Shown here: piece by piece, positions 1 to 5,598 of the stretch
Layout: every line of letters begins with the position of its first letter
How positions within the stretch are numbered: the stretch's first letter is position 1
Assembly: GCA_964368495.1 (NCBI GenBank)
Contig: CAYJAJ010000039.1
Span: 1 to 9,871, forward strand
Direction of reading: 5' to 3'
DNA from: CALVGQ01 sp964368495
Lineage (GTDB): Bacteria; Bacillota_I; Bacilli_A; Erysipelotrichales; Erysipelotrichaceae
Length of the DNA: 9,871 nt
Translations under genes and position numbers: made by a program
The notes under the pieces: generated by a model
Told to the model about the DNA's origin: nothing
Databases searched by the model: none
The model's input: only the letters and a program-made list of their open reading frames with translations

Positions 1-109
1 TTCTCACTTTGCAGCAAATAAAACTCATAAACAAAAAGTACAATTAAGAAAATCTGGGTTAGTATCTAAGAGCGATTACAAACGTATTAAAGAGTTGTTA
101 CAAGGTTAA
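1..109 (+). CDS. rpmI: 50S ribosomal protein L35, C-terminal part (5' end outside window)
   Basis: Reading from base 2 gives 35 codons and a TAA stop. The peptide starts SHFAANKTHKQK and ends YKRIKELLQG, which matches the basic C-terminal half of bacterial L35 (typically about 64-66 residues in total). L35 is a small protein of the large ribosomal subunit. Its stop lies 19 bases before rplT, the usual rpmI-rplT arrangement of the infC-rpmI-rplT operon. infC and any L20-binding autoregulatory leader would lie upstream of the window, so neither can be assessed. Identity is confident because of both the residue pattern and the neighbour; only the 3' half is visible. Confidence 0.93.
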   Translation, partial: SHFAANKTHKQKVQLRKSGLVSKSDYKRIKELLQG

Positions 110-128
110 TTAGAAGGAGAACATAGAC

Positions 129-716
129 ATGGCAAGAGTAAAAGGCGGAACAGTTACACGCGCAAGAAGAAAAAAGGTATTAAAGCTTGCGAAAGGATAT
201 TTTGGATCAAAACATTTACTATATCGTACAGCAAATGAACAAGTTATGCGTTCACTTCGTTATGCATATATCGGACGTAAGCAATTAAAAAGAAATATGC
301 GTAAATTATGGATTGCTCGTATCAATGCTGGAGCAAGAATGCATGACATTAGCTATTCAAAATTAATGCATGGTTTAAAAGTAGCAGGAGTACAAGTTAA
401 TCGTAAAATGCTTTCTGAAATCGCTATTCATGATGAAAAAGGATTTGCATCTATCGTTGAAACTGCAAAAAAAGCTTTAACTAAAGGATCTGCAAAAGTT
501 AAGGCTGTTGCAGAAGAAGTAGTTGCAGAGGTTGCGGTTGAAGTTAAAGAAGAAGCTCCAGTTAAAAAAGCAAGAAAATCAACAAAAACTGTTGAAACAA
601 CTGAAGAGGCTCCAGTTAAAAAAGTAAGAAAAACAACAAAAAAAGCTGAAACAACTGAAGAAGCTCCAGTTAAAAAAGCAAGAAAAACAACAAAAAAAGC
701 TGAAACAGCTGAATAA
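129..716 (+). CDS. rplT: 50S ribosomal protein L20 with long repetitive C-terminal tail
   Basis: L20 binds 23S rRNA early in large-subunit assembly and, in many bacteria, represses its own operon. Residues 1-117 are a normal L20: MARVKGG start, basic helix with RARRKKVLKLAKGYFG, then RYAYIGRKQLKRNMRKLWI and INAGARMHDISYSKLMHGLK. Typical L20 ends near residue 117-119. This protein runs to 195, adding a linker (about 118-140, with an AEEVVAEVAVEVKEE-type acidic/Val-rich stretch) and three 18-residue repeats beginning EEAPVKKARK at 141, 159 and 177. The start is supported by GGAG at 116-119, nine bases before ATG. The tail is in frame, ends in a clean TAA and is followed at once by a terminator, so it is unlikely to be a readthrough artefact. 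The function of the tail is unknown; its alternating Lys-rich and Glu-rich blocks resemble disordered nucleic-acid-binding tails (inference). Confidence 0.97.
   Translation: MARVKGGTVTRARRKKVLKLAKGYFGSKHLLYRTANEQVMRSLRYAYIGRKQLKRNMRKLWIARINAGARMHDISYSKLMHGLKVAGVQVNRKMLSEIAIHDEKGFASIVETAKKALTKGSAKVKAVAEEVVAEVAVEVKEEAPVKKARKSTKTVETTEEAPVKKVRKTTKKAETTEEAPVKKARKTTKKAETAE
549..713 (+). repeat. Three in-frame 54-bp tandem repeats in the 3' end of rplT
   Basis: Units start at 549, 603 and 657. Each encodes 18 residues of the form EEAPVKKxRKxTKxxETx. Counting by eye, units 2 and 3 differ at 3 of 54 bases, units 1 and 3 at 5, and units 1 and 2 at 6. The last unit ends with AETAE and the stop. The close identity suggests recent duplication by slippage or unequal crossing-over, and the copy number may vary between strains. 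Confidence 0.93.
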
Positions 717-723
717 ATCATTG

Positions 724-755
724 ATCTCTATGTTTAAACATAGAGATTTTTTTTT
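724..755 (+). terminator. Intrinsic terminator of the rpmI-rplT operon
   Basis: A perfect 9-bp stem (ATCTCTATG at 724-732 with CATAGAGAT at 739-747) has a TTTAAA loop that is itself self-complementary. It is followed by eight T residues at 748-755. It starts seven bases after the rplT stop and separates ribosomal protein expression from the pst operon. Confidence 0.93.
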
Positions 756-785
756 GAAAATGCATACCTGAGTATAAAAGATAGA

Positions 786-798
786 ATTTGTAACAAAT
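786..798. promoter_or_regulatory. Short perfect dyad upstream of the Pho boxes (weak operator candidate)
   Basis: ATTTGT (786-791) and ACAAAT (793-798) form a perfect inverted repeat around one central base. It sits nine bases upstream of the first TTAACA box in the otherwise featureless 756-806 stretch. It could bind a second regulator, but an inverted repeat this short can easily arise by chance in AT-rich DNA. Confidence 0.2.
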
Positions 799-806
799 AT
801 ATTTTC

Positions 807-845
807 TTAACAATATTTTAACAATACGTTAATTATAAATTAATA
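807..845 (+). promoter_or_regulatory. PhoP-box array (four hexamers at 11-bp spacing) upstream of pstS
   Basis: TTAACA at 807-812, TTAACA at 818-823, TTAATT at 829-834 and TTAATA at 840-845 are direct repeats exactly 11 bp apart, about one helical turn. In Bacillus subtilis, PhoP dimers bind such TTAACA-like repeats upstream of the -10 of phosphate-starvation genes (established knowledge). The last hexamer ends nine bases before the proposed -10. That places the array at about -22 to -60, where PhoP replaces the need for a -35 element. No good -35 hexamer is visible. phoP and phoR are not in the window. Confidence 0.82.
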
Positions 846-851
846 TATCTT

Positions 852-860
852 TGCTAAACT
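852..860 (+). promoter_or_regulatory. Extended -10 of the pst operon promoter
   Basis: TGC followed by TAAACT (-10 hexamer at 855-860, four of six consensus positions) forms an extended -10 element just downstream of the Pho boxes. Transcription would start near 867. This leaves a leader of about 20 bases that contains the strong GGAGG ribosome binding site at 874-878, nine bases before the pstS ATG. Confidence 0.6.
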
Positions 861-887
861 ACAGATGTAGTACGGAGGAAGAAGAAA

Positions 888-1835
888 ATGAAAAAAATTA
901 CTGTTTTATTGCTAAGTGTTTTATTGTTATTAGCAGGATGTTCAACAACTACGAAACCACAAGAAGAAAGTCAATCTGAAAATGGTGATTCTTCAACAAC
1001 AATCAATGTTTATACAAGAGATGCATCAAGTGGAACTCGTGAAGCTTTTGAAGGGGCAATTGATTTAGAAGATTTGCTTACTGCAAATGCAATTGAAGTA
1101 TCTGGAAATGGTGACATGGCTACAAAAGTTGGGGCAGATGTTAATTCAATTGGATACGTATCATTAACTACAGATTTTGCTGCAAATAATATTACGCCGT
1201 TACAATTTAATGGTGTTGACGCTTCACTTGAAACAGTGCTTGATGGTTCATATGAAATGCAACGCCCATTCAGTTACACAACACGTGCAGCTGGTGATTT
1301 CGAAACTGAGGAAAAAGAACAAATCGTAGCAGCATTTATCGCATTCTTAACAGAATCAACAGAAGGAATGCAAGTAGTATCTGATGCTGGTGGTATTGTG
1401 GATGTTACAAGCGGGAAACCATGGGCTGAGGTATCTTTAGAACATCCAATTGTTACTCAAGATAATAGTGCATTAACAATCAATACTAGTGGTTCAACAA
1501 GCGTTGAAAAAGCAATTACAGCAGCACTTGAGTATTTCCAACCAATGGCTGGTAATGTGCAATTTGTTATCAATCAAACAGGGTCAAGTGATGGACACAA
1601 ACGTGTATTAGGATCTGAAAAAGATGGTGCAAATGCAGCAGATATCGGATTTGCTTCTCGTCCATTCAAAGATGAAGAAGATAACAGTGCAGCAATTGCA
1701 AGTGGTGCATTCTGCCAAGATGCAGTAGTTATGGTTGTAAATTCAAGTAATACTGCAGTAACAAATTTAACAAAAGATCAAGCAAATAAAGTATTTAGTG
1801 GATCAGTTTCAACTTGGGAAGAAGCTACTAAGTAG
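888..1835 (+). CDS. pstS: Phosphate ABC transporter, phosphate-binding lipoprotein (half-domains in permuted order)
   Basis: This is the extracellular receptor that captures phosphate and delivers it to PstC/PstA. Residues 1-17 are a lipoprotein signal (MKK, Leu-rich core, lipobox LAGC), with Cys18 as the lipid anchor, followed by a Ser/Thr/Glu-rich spacer. Residues 39-183 hold the segment that is C-terminal in E. coli PstS: YTRDASSGTREAF (Arg44, Ser48, Gly49, Thr50 match the E. coli Arg135/Ser139/Gly140/Thr141 phosphate ligands), then IGYVSL and a FIAFLTESTEGMQVV helix. Residues 196-315 hold the segment that is N-terminal in E. coli PstS: SGSTSVEKA with Thr204, QTGSSDG, ADIGFASRPF, then FSGSVSTWEE at the very end. 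Both halves keep their ligand motifs, so the protein should be functional. As I recall, streptococcal PstS has the same order. The GGAGG at 874-878 supports the start. It is the first gene of the Pho-box-driven operon. Confidence 0.95.
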   Translation: MKKITVLLLSVLLLLAGCSTTTKPQEESQSENGDSSTTINVYTRDASSGTREAFEGAIDLEDLLTANAIEVSGNGDMATKVGADVNSIGYVSLTTDFAANNITPLQFNGVDASLETVLDGSYEMQRPFSYTTRAAGDFETEEKEQIVAAFIAFLTESTEGMQVVSDAGGIVDVTSGKPWAEVSLEHPIVTQDNSALTINTSGSTSVEKAITAALEYFQPMAGNVQFVINQTGSSDGHKRVLGSEKDGANAADIGFASRPFKDEEDNSAAIASGAFCQDAVVMVVNSSNTAVTNLTKDQANKVFSGSVSTWEEATK

Positions 1836-1855
1836 TTATAAAATTTAATTCAATT

Positions 1856-1877
1856 AGCTTAGTCAATTGACTAAGCT
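1856..1877 (+). promoter_or_regulatory. Intercistronic hairpin between pstS and pstC
   Basis: A perfect 22-base palindrome has stem arms AGCTTAGTC (1856-1864) and GACTAAGCT (1869-1877) with an AATT loop. It is followed only by a weak CTCTTATT tract, not a long T run. It lies 20 bases after the pstS stop and 23 before the pstC start. Such a structure could protect the 3' end of a processed pstS message or cause partial termination, giving more binding protein than membrane subunits (inference from other binding-protein operons). Confidence 0.75.
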
Positions 1878-1900
1878 CTTATTATGAGAGGAATAAATTC

Positions 1901-2842
1901 ATGGAACCTAGTATTAGAAATCATATAAGCCGTGAAAAAACAGTTAAAAAATGTAAAGTTGATCTTTTAATGAAAAAAATATTTCTTACATGTGCTCTTC
2001 TTTCAAGTTTTAGTATTGTGCTTATTATTGTTTTTGTTTTATTAAAAGGAATACAACCTTTCTTACCAAATTATGAATATGGACAAGTTGATTTTGTTGC
2101 GTTTTTATTTGGTAATACATGGCGTCAAGATCAAGGATTATATGGAGTTGGATATATTGTCATCAATACACTTGTAAGTGCTTTTGGTGCTTTGATTGTA
2201 GCATTTCCACTTTCAGTGTTATCAGCACTATTTATTGCTAAAATTGCACCAAAACGAATAAGCGGAATAATGACAACAGTTGTAGAGCTACTGGCATCAA
2301 TTCCAAGTGTTGTGTATGGGGTTTTTGCTGCCGGAACAATTGTTCAACTTGTAATGACACTCGCAGATTTTTTGAATGTGTCTACAGCTGGTGGGAATTC
2401 TCTTCTTGCCGTTATTTTATTACTTGCTATAATGATTTATCCGACCATTACGTCGATATCAGTTACTGCAATTCGTGCAGTAGATAAAGATTTAGAACTT
2501 GGCTCATTGGCGCTTGGGGCGACTAAAACACAAACAAATTTCAAAGTTGTGTTATCAGGTGCAAAATCTGGAATATTTGCTGGAGCTATTTTAGGGATTG
2601 GTCGTGCATTTGGGGAAGCGACTGCTGTAAGTATGGTTGCAGGTAATAAGTTATTTGGTCCAACATTTGATTTATTTGATATTACAAGAACATTAACTTC
2701 AACAATGCTTGCTGGGTTAAAAGAAACAACTGGGCTTGATTATGATATTCGTTTTTCAGTAGGTATTGTGCTGATGGTGGTTATCTTATTATCAAACTTA
2801 TTCTTAAATTTTGTGAAAAAGAAAGTAGGTCATAGTGGATGA
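1901..2842 (+). CDS. pstC: Phosphate ABC transporter permease PstC
   Basis: This is one of the two membrane subunits that form the phosphate channel. It is a hydrophobic 313-residue protein of usual family length. After a basic cytoplasmic N terminus comes membrane segment 1 (about 27-49) and an outer loop, then further segments near 88-113, 130-152, 166-190, 222-243 and 286-306. The permease signature is ELLASIPSVVYGVFA (129-143). The EAA-type loop that docks on PstB is LELGSLALGATKTQTNFKVV (198-217), followed by GIGRAFGEATAV. The chosen ATG has GAGAGG at 1886-1891; a second in-frame Met at residue 24 (LMKKIF) lacks a comparable site but would also precede the first helix. The stop overlaps the pstA start by four bases (ATGA), indicating translational coupling. 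Confidence 0.95.
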   Translation: MEPSIRNHISREKTVKKCKVDLLMKKIFLTCALLSSFSIVLIIVFVLLKGIQPFLPNYEYGQVDFVAFLFGNTWRQDQGLYGVGYIVINTLVSAFGALIVAFPLSVLSALFIAKIAPKRISGIMTTVVELLASIPSVVYGVFAAGTIVQLVMTLADFLNVSTAGGNSLLAVILLLAIMIYPTITSISVTAIRAVDKDLELGSLALGATKTQTNFKVVLSGAKSGIFAGAILGIGRAFGEATAVSMVAGNKLFGPTFDLFDITRTLTSTMLAGLKETTGLDYDIRFSVGIVLMVVILLSNLFLNFVKKKVGHSG

Positions 2843-4074
2843 GAACAGCAAATCAAAATAAAAGAAAAGCATCCGATACTTTCTTAAACTCTCTTACATA
2901 TGTTGCGAGTGCGATATCAGTATTTATTTTAGCTTCATTGTTTATTTTCATTTTTAGCAAGGGATTTCACCTGGTGAATGTTGATTTATTATTTAATGAT
3001 TTTTGGTCAAAAAATGCAATTGTTGCTCCAACAACGCAAACAAGTACACAAACATTTGAACGTCCAAGTGATTTAGCAAGTGAGGTTGTGTGGAGTGAAA
3101 AATGGGGGATTGGTTTTGTTGATGCAGTGTCTGCAGAAAAAGAGAATTTGGTTTTAGTTGAATATGTTGCAGATGATTCTGTTTTTTCTACAACTGTAGA
3201 TACAGCAGCAGGAGAAACAAAAGGGAATGCATATGAATTAACTGCAGGACTTGAAGTTCATAAAATTGATTATGAATTAGCAGATAATACACTTTCATAT
3301 ACTGGAATGATGAAAAAAGAAAGTGCAAGTCAGGTGGTTGATAATTTGCAAGATGCGACATCAATTACTTCTTTATTTGTTAAAACAGCAGGTGGAGGAA
3401 TTCGTGGATCTTTAATAACAACAGGTTATTTAATCATTCTTTCTTTGATATTTGCGCTACCAATTGGGATTGCAAGTGCAATTTATCTTAATGAAGTAGC
3501 AAAGAAAAATAAAATGAATTCATTAATTCGTTCAGGTATAGAAGTTTTAACTGGGGTACCATCAATAGTCTTTGGTCTAATGGGAGTAAGTGTGTTATTT
3601 CCGATAACGGCAATGGCTGGTGCTACGACAACGAATATATTACTAGGTGCGATGACATTAGCGATTATTTTGCTTCCTACAATCATCCGCTCTACTGAGG
3701 AAGCATTAATCGTTGTGCCAAAAAGTTTACGTGATGCGTCGTTATCATTAGGAACTAGTGAAACTCAAACTATTTTTAAAATTACACTTCCTTGTGCAAT
3801 GCCAGGAATACTAACCGGAGTTTTATTATCTATTGGGCGTATCATTGGTGAATCAGCAGCGCTTATTTATACTATGGGAACATTTGTTAATGACAGTCCT
3901 ACTCTTCTTTCTCAAGGTACATCATTAGCGGTTCAAATATGGTCACTGATGGCTGGAGAACAACCAAATTTTGAATTAGCTTGCGCTATTTCAATTATCA
4001 TTTTAATCATCGCATTAATATTAAATGTTTCAATTAAATTAATTAGCAAAAAGCTTAGCAAAGCATGGTACTAG
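2839..4074 (+). CDS. pstA: Phosphate ABC transporter permease PstA with extra extracytoplasmic domain
   Basis: This is the second channel subunit, partner of PstC and PstB. At 411 residues it is well over 100 longer than the usual 270-300. The extra length lies between membrane segment 1 (about 17-40) and the permease core that starts near 188 (IRGSLITTGYLIILSL). The core is normal: further segments around 194-217, 238-258, 264-284, 322-344 and 381-401, the motif LTGVPSIVFGLMG (237-249), and the coupling loop with LRDASLSLGTSETQTIFKI (297-315) and SIGRIIGESAAL. With a basic N terminus inside, the insert (about 57-186) faces outward. It is soluble, rich in Ser/Thr/Asp/Glu, and contains WGIGF (89-93), VEYVADDS (107-114) and GLEVHKIDY (137-145), spaced as in a PDZ fold (inference). 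No strong Shine-Dalgarno precedes the ATG, so translation is probably coupled to pstC. Confidence 0.93.
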   Translation: MRTANQNKRKASDTFLNSLTYVASAISVFILASLFIFIFSKGFHLVNVDLLFNDFWSKNAIVAPTTQTSTQTFERPSDLASEVVWSEKWGIGFVDAVSAEKENLVLVEYVADDSVFSTTVDTAAGETKGNAYELTAGLEVHKIDYELADNTLSYTGMMKKESASQVVDNLQDATSITSLFVKTAGGGIRGSLITTGYLIILSLIFALPIGIASAIYLNEVAKKNKMNSLIRSGIEVLTGVPSIVFGLMGVSVLFPITAMAGATTTNILLGAMTLAIILLPTIIRSTEEALIVVPKSLRDASLSLGTSETQTIFKITLPCAMPGILTGVLLSIGRIIGESAALIYTMGTFVNDSPTLLSQGTSLAVQIWSLMAGEQPNFELACAISIIILIIALILNVSIKLISKKLSKAWY

Positions 4075-4083
4075 GAGGGTCTT

Positions 4084-4839
4084 ATGGAAAATTGTTTTAA
4101 AGTCGAAAATTTAGATTTATTCTATAATCAAAAACAAGCATTAAATAACATAAACATGGAAATAAAAAGAAATCGAGTAACAGCGTTAATTGGTCCTTCA
4201 GGTTGTGGGAAGTCAACATTCCTTCGTTGCTTAAACCGTATGAATGATTTAATTGATAACTGTAGAATTGAAGGGAACATTACAATTCAAGGGAATGACA
4301 TTTATGATTCAAAGTCAAATGTAGTTGAGTTGCGTACAAAAGTTGGGATGGTATTTCAAAAACCAAATCCATTTCCGATGACTATATTTGATAATATTGC
4401 CTATGGACCACGTTGCCAAGGAATAAAAGATAAGAAAATTTTAGAAGAAATTGTTATTAAAGCATTGAAACAATCTGCTTTATATGAAGAAGTAAAAGAT
4501 AGATTATATGAAAGTGCAATGGGTTTATCTGGTGGTCAGCAACAACGTTTGTGTATTGCAAGGGCTATTGCGATGGAACCTGAAGTTATTTTAATGGATG
4601 AACCAACTAGTGCATTAGATCCAATCGCTACTGCCAAAATTGAAGACCTAATTCATGCGCTTAAAAAAGATTACAGTATCATTATTGTTACTCACTCGAT
4701 GCAACAGGCTGCTCGTGTTTCAGACTATACTGCGTTTTTCTTAATGGGAGATTTAGTTGAGTTTGATACAACAAAAAAAATATTCAACAAACCCGAAGAT
4801 AAAAGAACTGAAGACTACATAACTGGTCGTTTTGGTTAG
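4084..4839 (+). CDS. pstB: Phosphate ABC transporter ATP-binding protein PstB
   Basis: This is the cytoplasmic ATPase that powers phosphate import through PstC/PstA. At 251 residues it has the typical PstB length and every ABC motif. These are Walker A GPSGCGKST (37-45), a Q-loop in the PstB-specific context VFQKPNPFPMT (Gln92), signature LSGGQQQR (148-155), Walker B VILMDEP (168-174), D-loop SALD (176-179) and H-loop His204 in VTHSMQQA. The PstB-like tail includes FNKPEDKRTEDYITGRFG. The ribosome binding site AGGAGGG overlaps the pstA stop codon, nine bases before the ATG, so the two genes are packed for coordinated translation. Nothing is missing or unusual. Confidence 0.97.
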   Translation: MENCFKVENLDLFYNQKQALNNINMEIKRNRVTALIGPSGCGKSTFLRCLNRMNDLIDNCRIEGNITIQGNDIYDSKSNVVELRTKVGMVFQKPNPFPMTIFDNIAYGPRCQGIKDKKILEEIVIKALKQSALYEEVKDRLYESAMGLSGGQQQRLCIARAIAMEPEVILMDEPTSALDPIATAKIEDLIHALKKDYSIIIVTHSMQQAARVSDYTAFFLMGDLVEFDTTKKIFNKPEDKRTEDYITGRFG

Positions 4840-4850
4840 GAGGAAAATGG

Positions 4851-5492
4851 ATGCCAAAATTAGATGAAAACTTATTGATATACCAAACTATTCTACAAGA
4901 AATGGCTAAAAAGGTAAGAAGTATGCATACTTTAGCCCTAGAAATATTAGAAACTGGGGATAAAGAAAAAGCGTTAACAATTATTAAATTTGATGAATTT
5001 GTGAATAATTATGAAGAAGAAATCAATGACAAAGCACAAATGATGCTGTCGTTGCTGTCTCCGGTTGCTACTGATTTGCGTATAATTATCGCTGGAATTA
5101 AAACTGCCAATGATTTAGAACGTATTGCAGATTATGCAAAAAATGTAGCGAGATTTGTAATCAAACAAGGCTCACTTGATCCAAGAATTGTAAAAAAAGC
5201 ACAAACCATTGGAGAATTATTTTTAACCATGTTTGATCATACTATGGAAGCATATGAGAAGCGAGATATAAACAGTGCAATGGTTATTCCTGATGAAGAT
5301 GTTCAAATAAATTCTTTATTTGATGATTTAAATAATCAACTTCAAACTATCGTGGATAGCAAAGAATCAATTCCAGATATTATTGCAGTAACCATGTTAC
5401 TTCGTAATTTTGAAAGAGCTGGAGATCATACTAAAAATATTTGTGAGCATTTGATTTTCTTGGTTAAAGATCAGTATATTGATTTGGATTAA
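4851..5492 (+). CDS. phoU: Phosphate signalling complex protein PhoU
   Basis: PhoU is a peripheral protein that links the Pst transporter to the PhoR-type sensor kinase and restrains phosphate uptake and Pho regulon expression when phosphate is plentiful. At 213 residues it is of usual length. It shows the two-fold internal repeat of three-helix bundles, each with the acidic metal-binding motif: DLERIADYAKNVARF (88-102, with Glu90 and Asp94) and NFERAGDHTKNICEHL (186-201, with Glu188 and Asp192). AGGAGG at 4838-4843, starting inside the pstB stop, is seven bases before the ATG. An earlier ATG at 4847 is in another frame. As the last gene of the pst operon it is followed by a terminator. Confidence 0.97.
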   Translation: MPKLDENLLIYQTILQEMAKKVRSMHTLALEILETGDKEKALTIIKFDEFVNNYEEEINDKAQMMLSLLSPVATDLRIIIAGIKTANDLERIADYAKNVARFVIKQGSLDPRIVKKAQTIGELFLTMFDHTMEAYEKRDINSAMVIPDEDVQINSLFDDLNNQLQTIVDSKESIPDIIAVTMLLRNFERAGDHTKNICEHLIFLVKDQYIDLD

Positions 5493-5503
5493 AATCGAAC
5501 TAT

Positions 5504-5562
5504 AAAAAACGGTATTCTAAGTGATATGATGTAATGAATCATCAAGAATATCGTTTTTTTTT
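5504..5562. terminator. Shared, probably bidirectional terminator between phoU and the Na+/phosphate transporter gene
   Basis: ACGGTATTCT (5509-5518) pairs with AGAATATCGT (5545-5554) over 10 bp with one G-U pair, and nine T residues follow at 5554-5562 for the plus strand. On the other strand the same stem is followed by a T tract, the complement of the A run at 5504-5509. It can therefore stop transcription from both converging genes. The loop is long (about 26 bases) and may hold further pairing through TGAT and ATCA. Confidence 0.82.
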
Positions 5563-5598
5563 ATTGATTTGTAAAGAAAAGAAATTTTGTTAAAAGCT

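Noticed and set aside
549..713. Tandem repeats considered as a CRISPR array
   Set aside because: The 54-bp units are contiguous, without unique spacers, and are in frame within rplT.
428..721. Long open frame on the minus strand opposite the rplT repeats, encoding a repetitive hydrophobic peptide
   Set aside because: It is the mirror of the repetitive, low-complexity rplT tail. It crosses the rplT terminator region, shows no ribosome binding site and resembles no known protein.
756..806. Possible small gene or RNA between the rplT terminator and the Pho boxes
   Set aside because: No frame with a ribosome binding site and no convincing RNA structure beyond one short dyad.
888..1835. pstS considered as a broken or misassembled gene because its half-domains are swapped
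   Set aside because: The frame is intact with signal peptide, both sets of ligand motifs and a clean stop. No leftover fragment follows before pstC, and streptococcal PstS is recalled to share the order.
3483..3686. Minus-strand open frame inside pstA
   Set aside because: It lies opposite a strongly conserved permease core, has no start context and no family resemblance.
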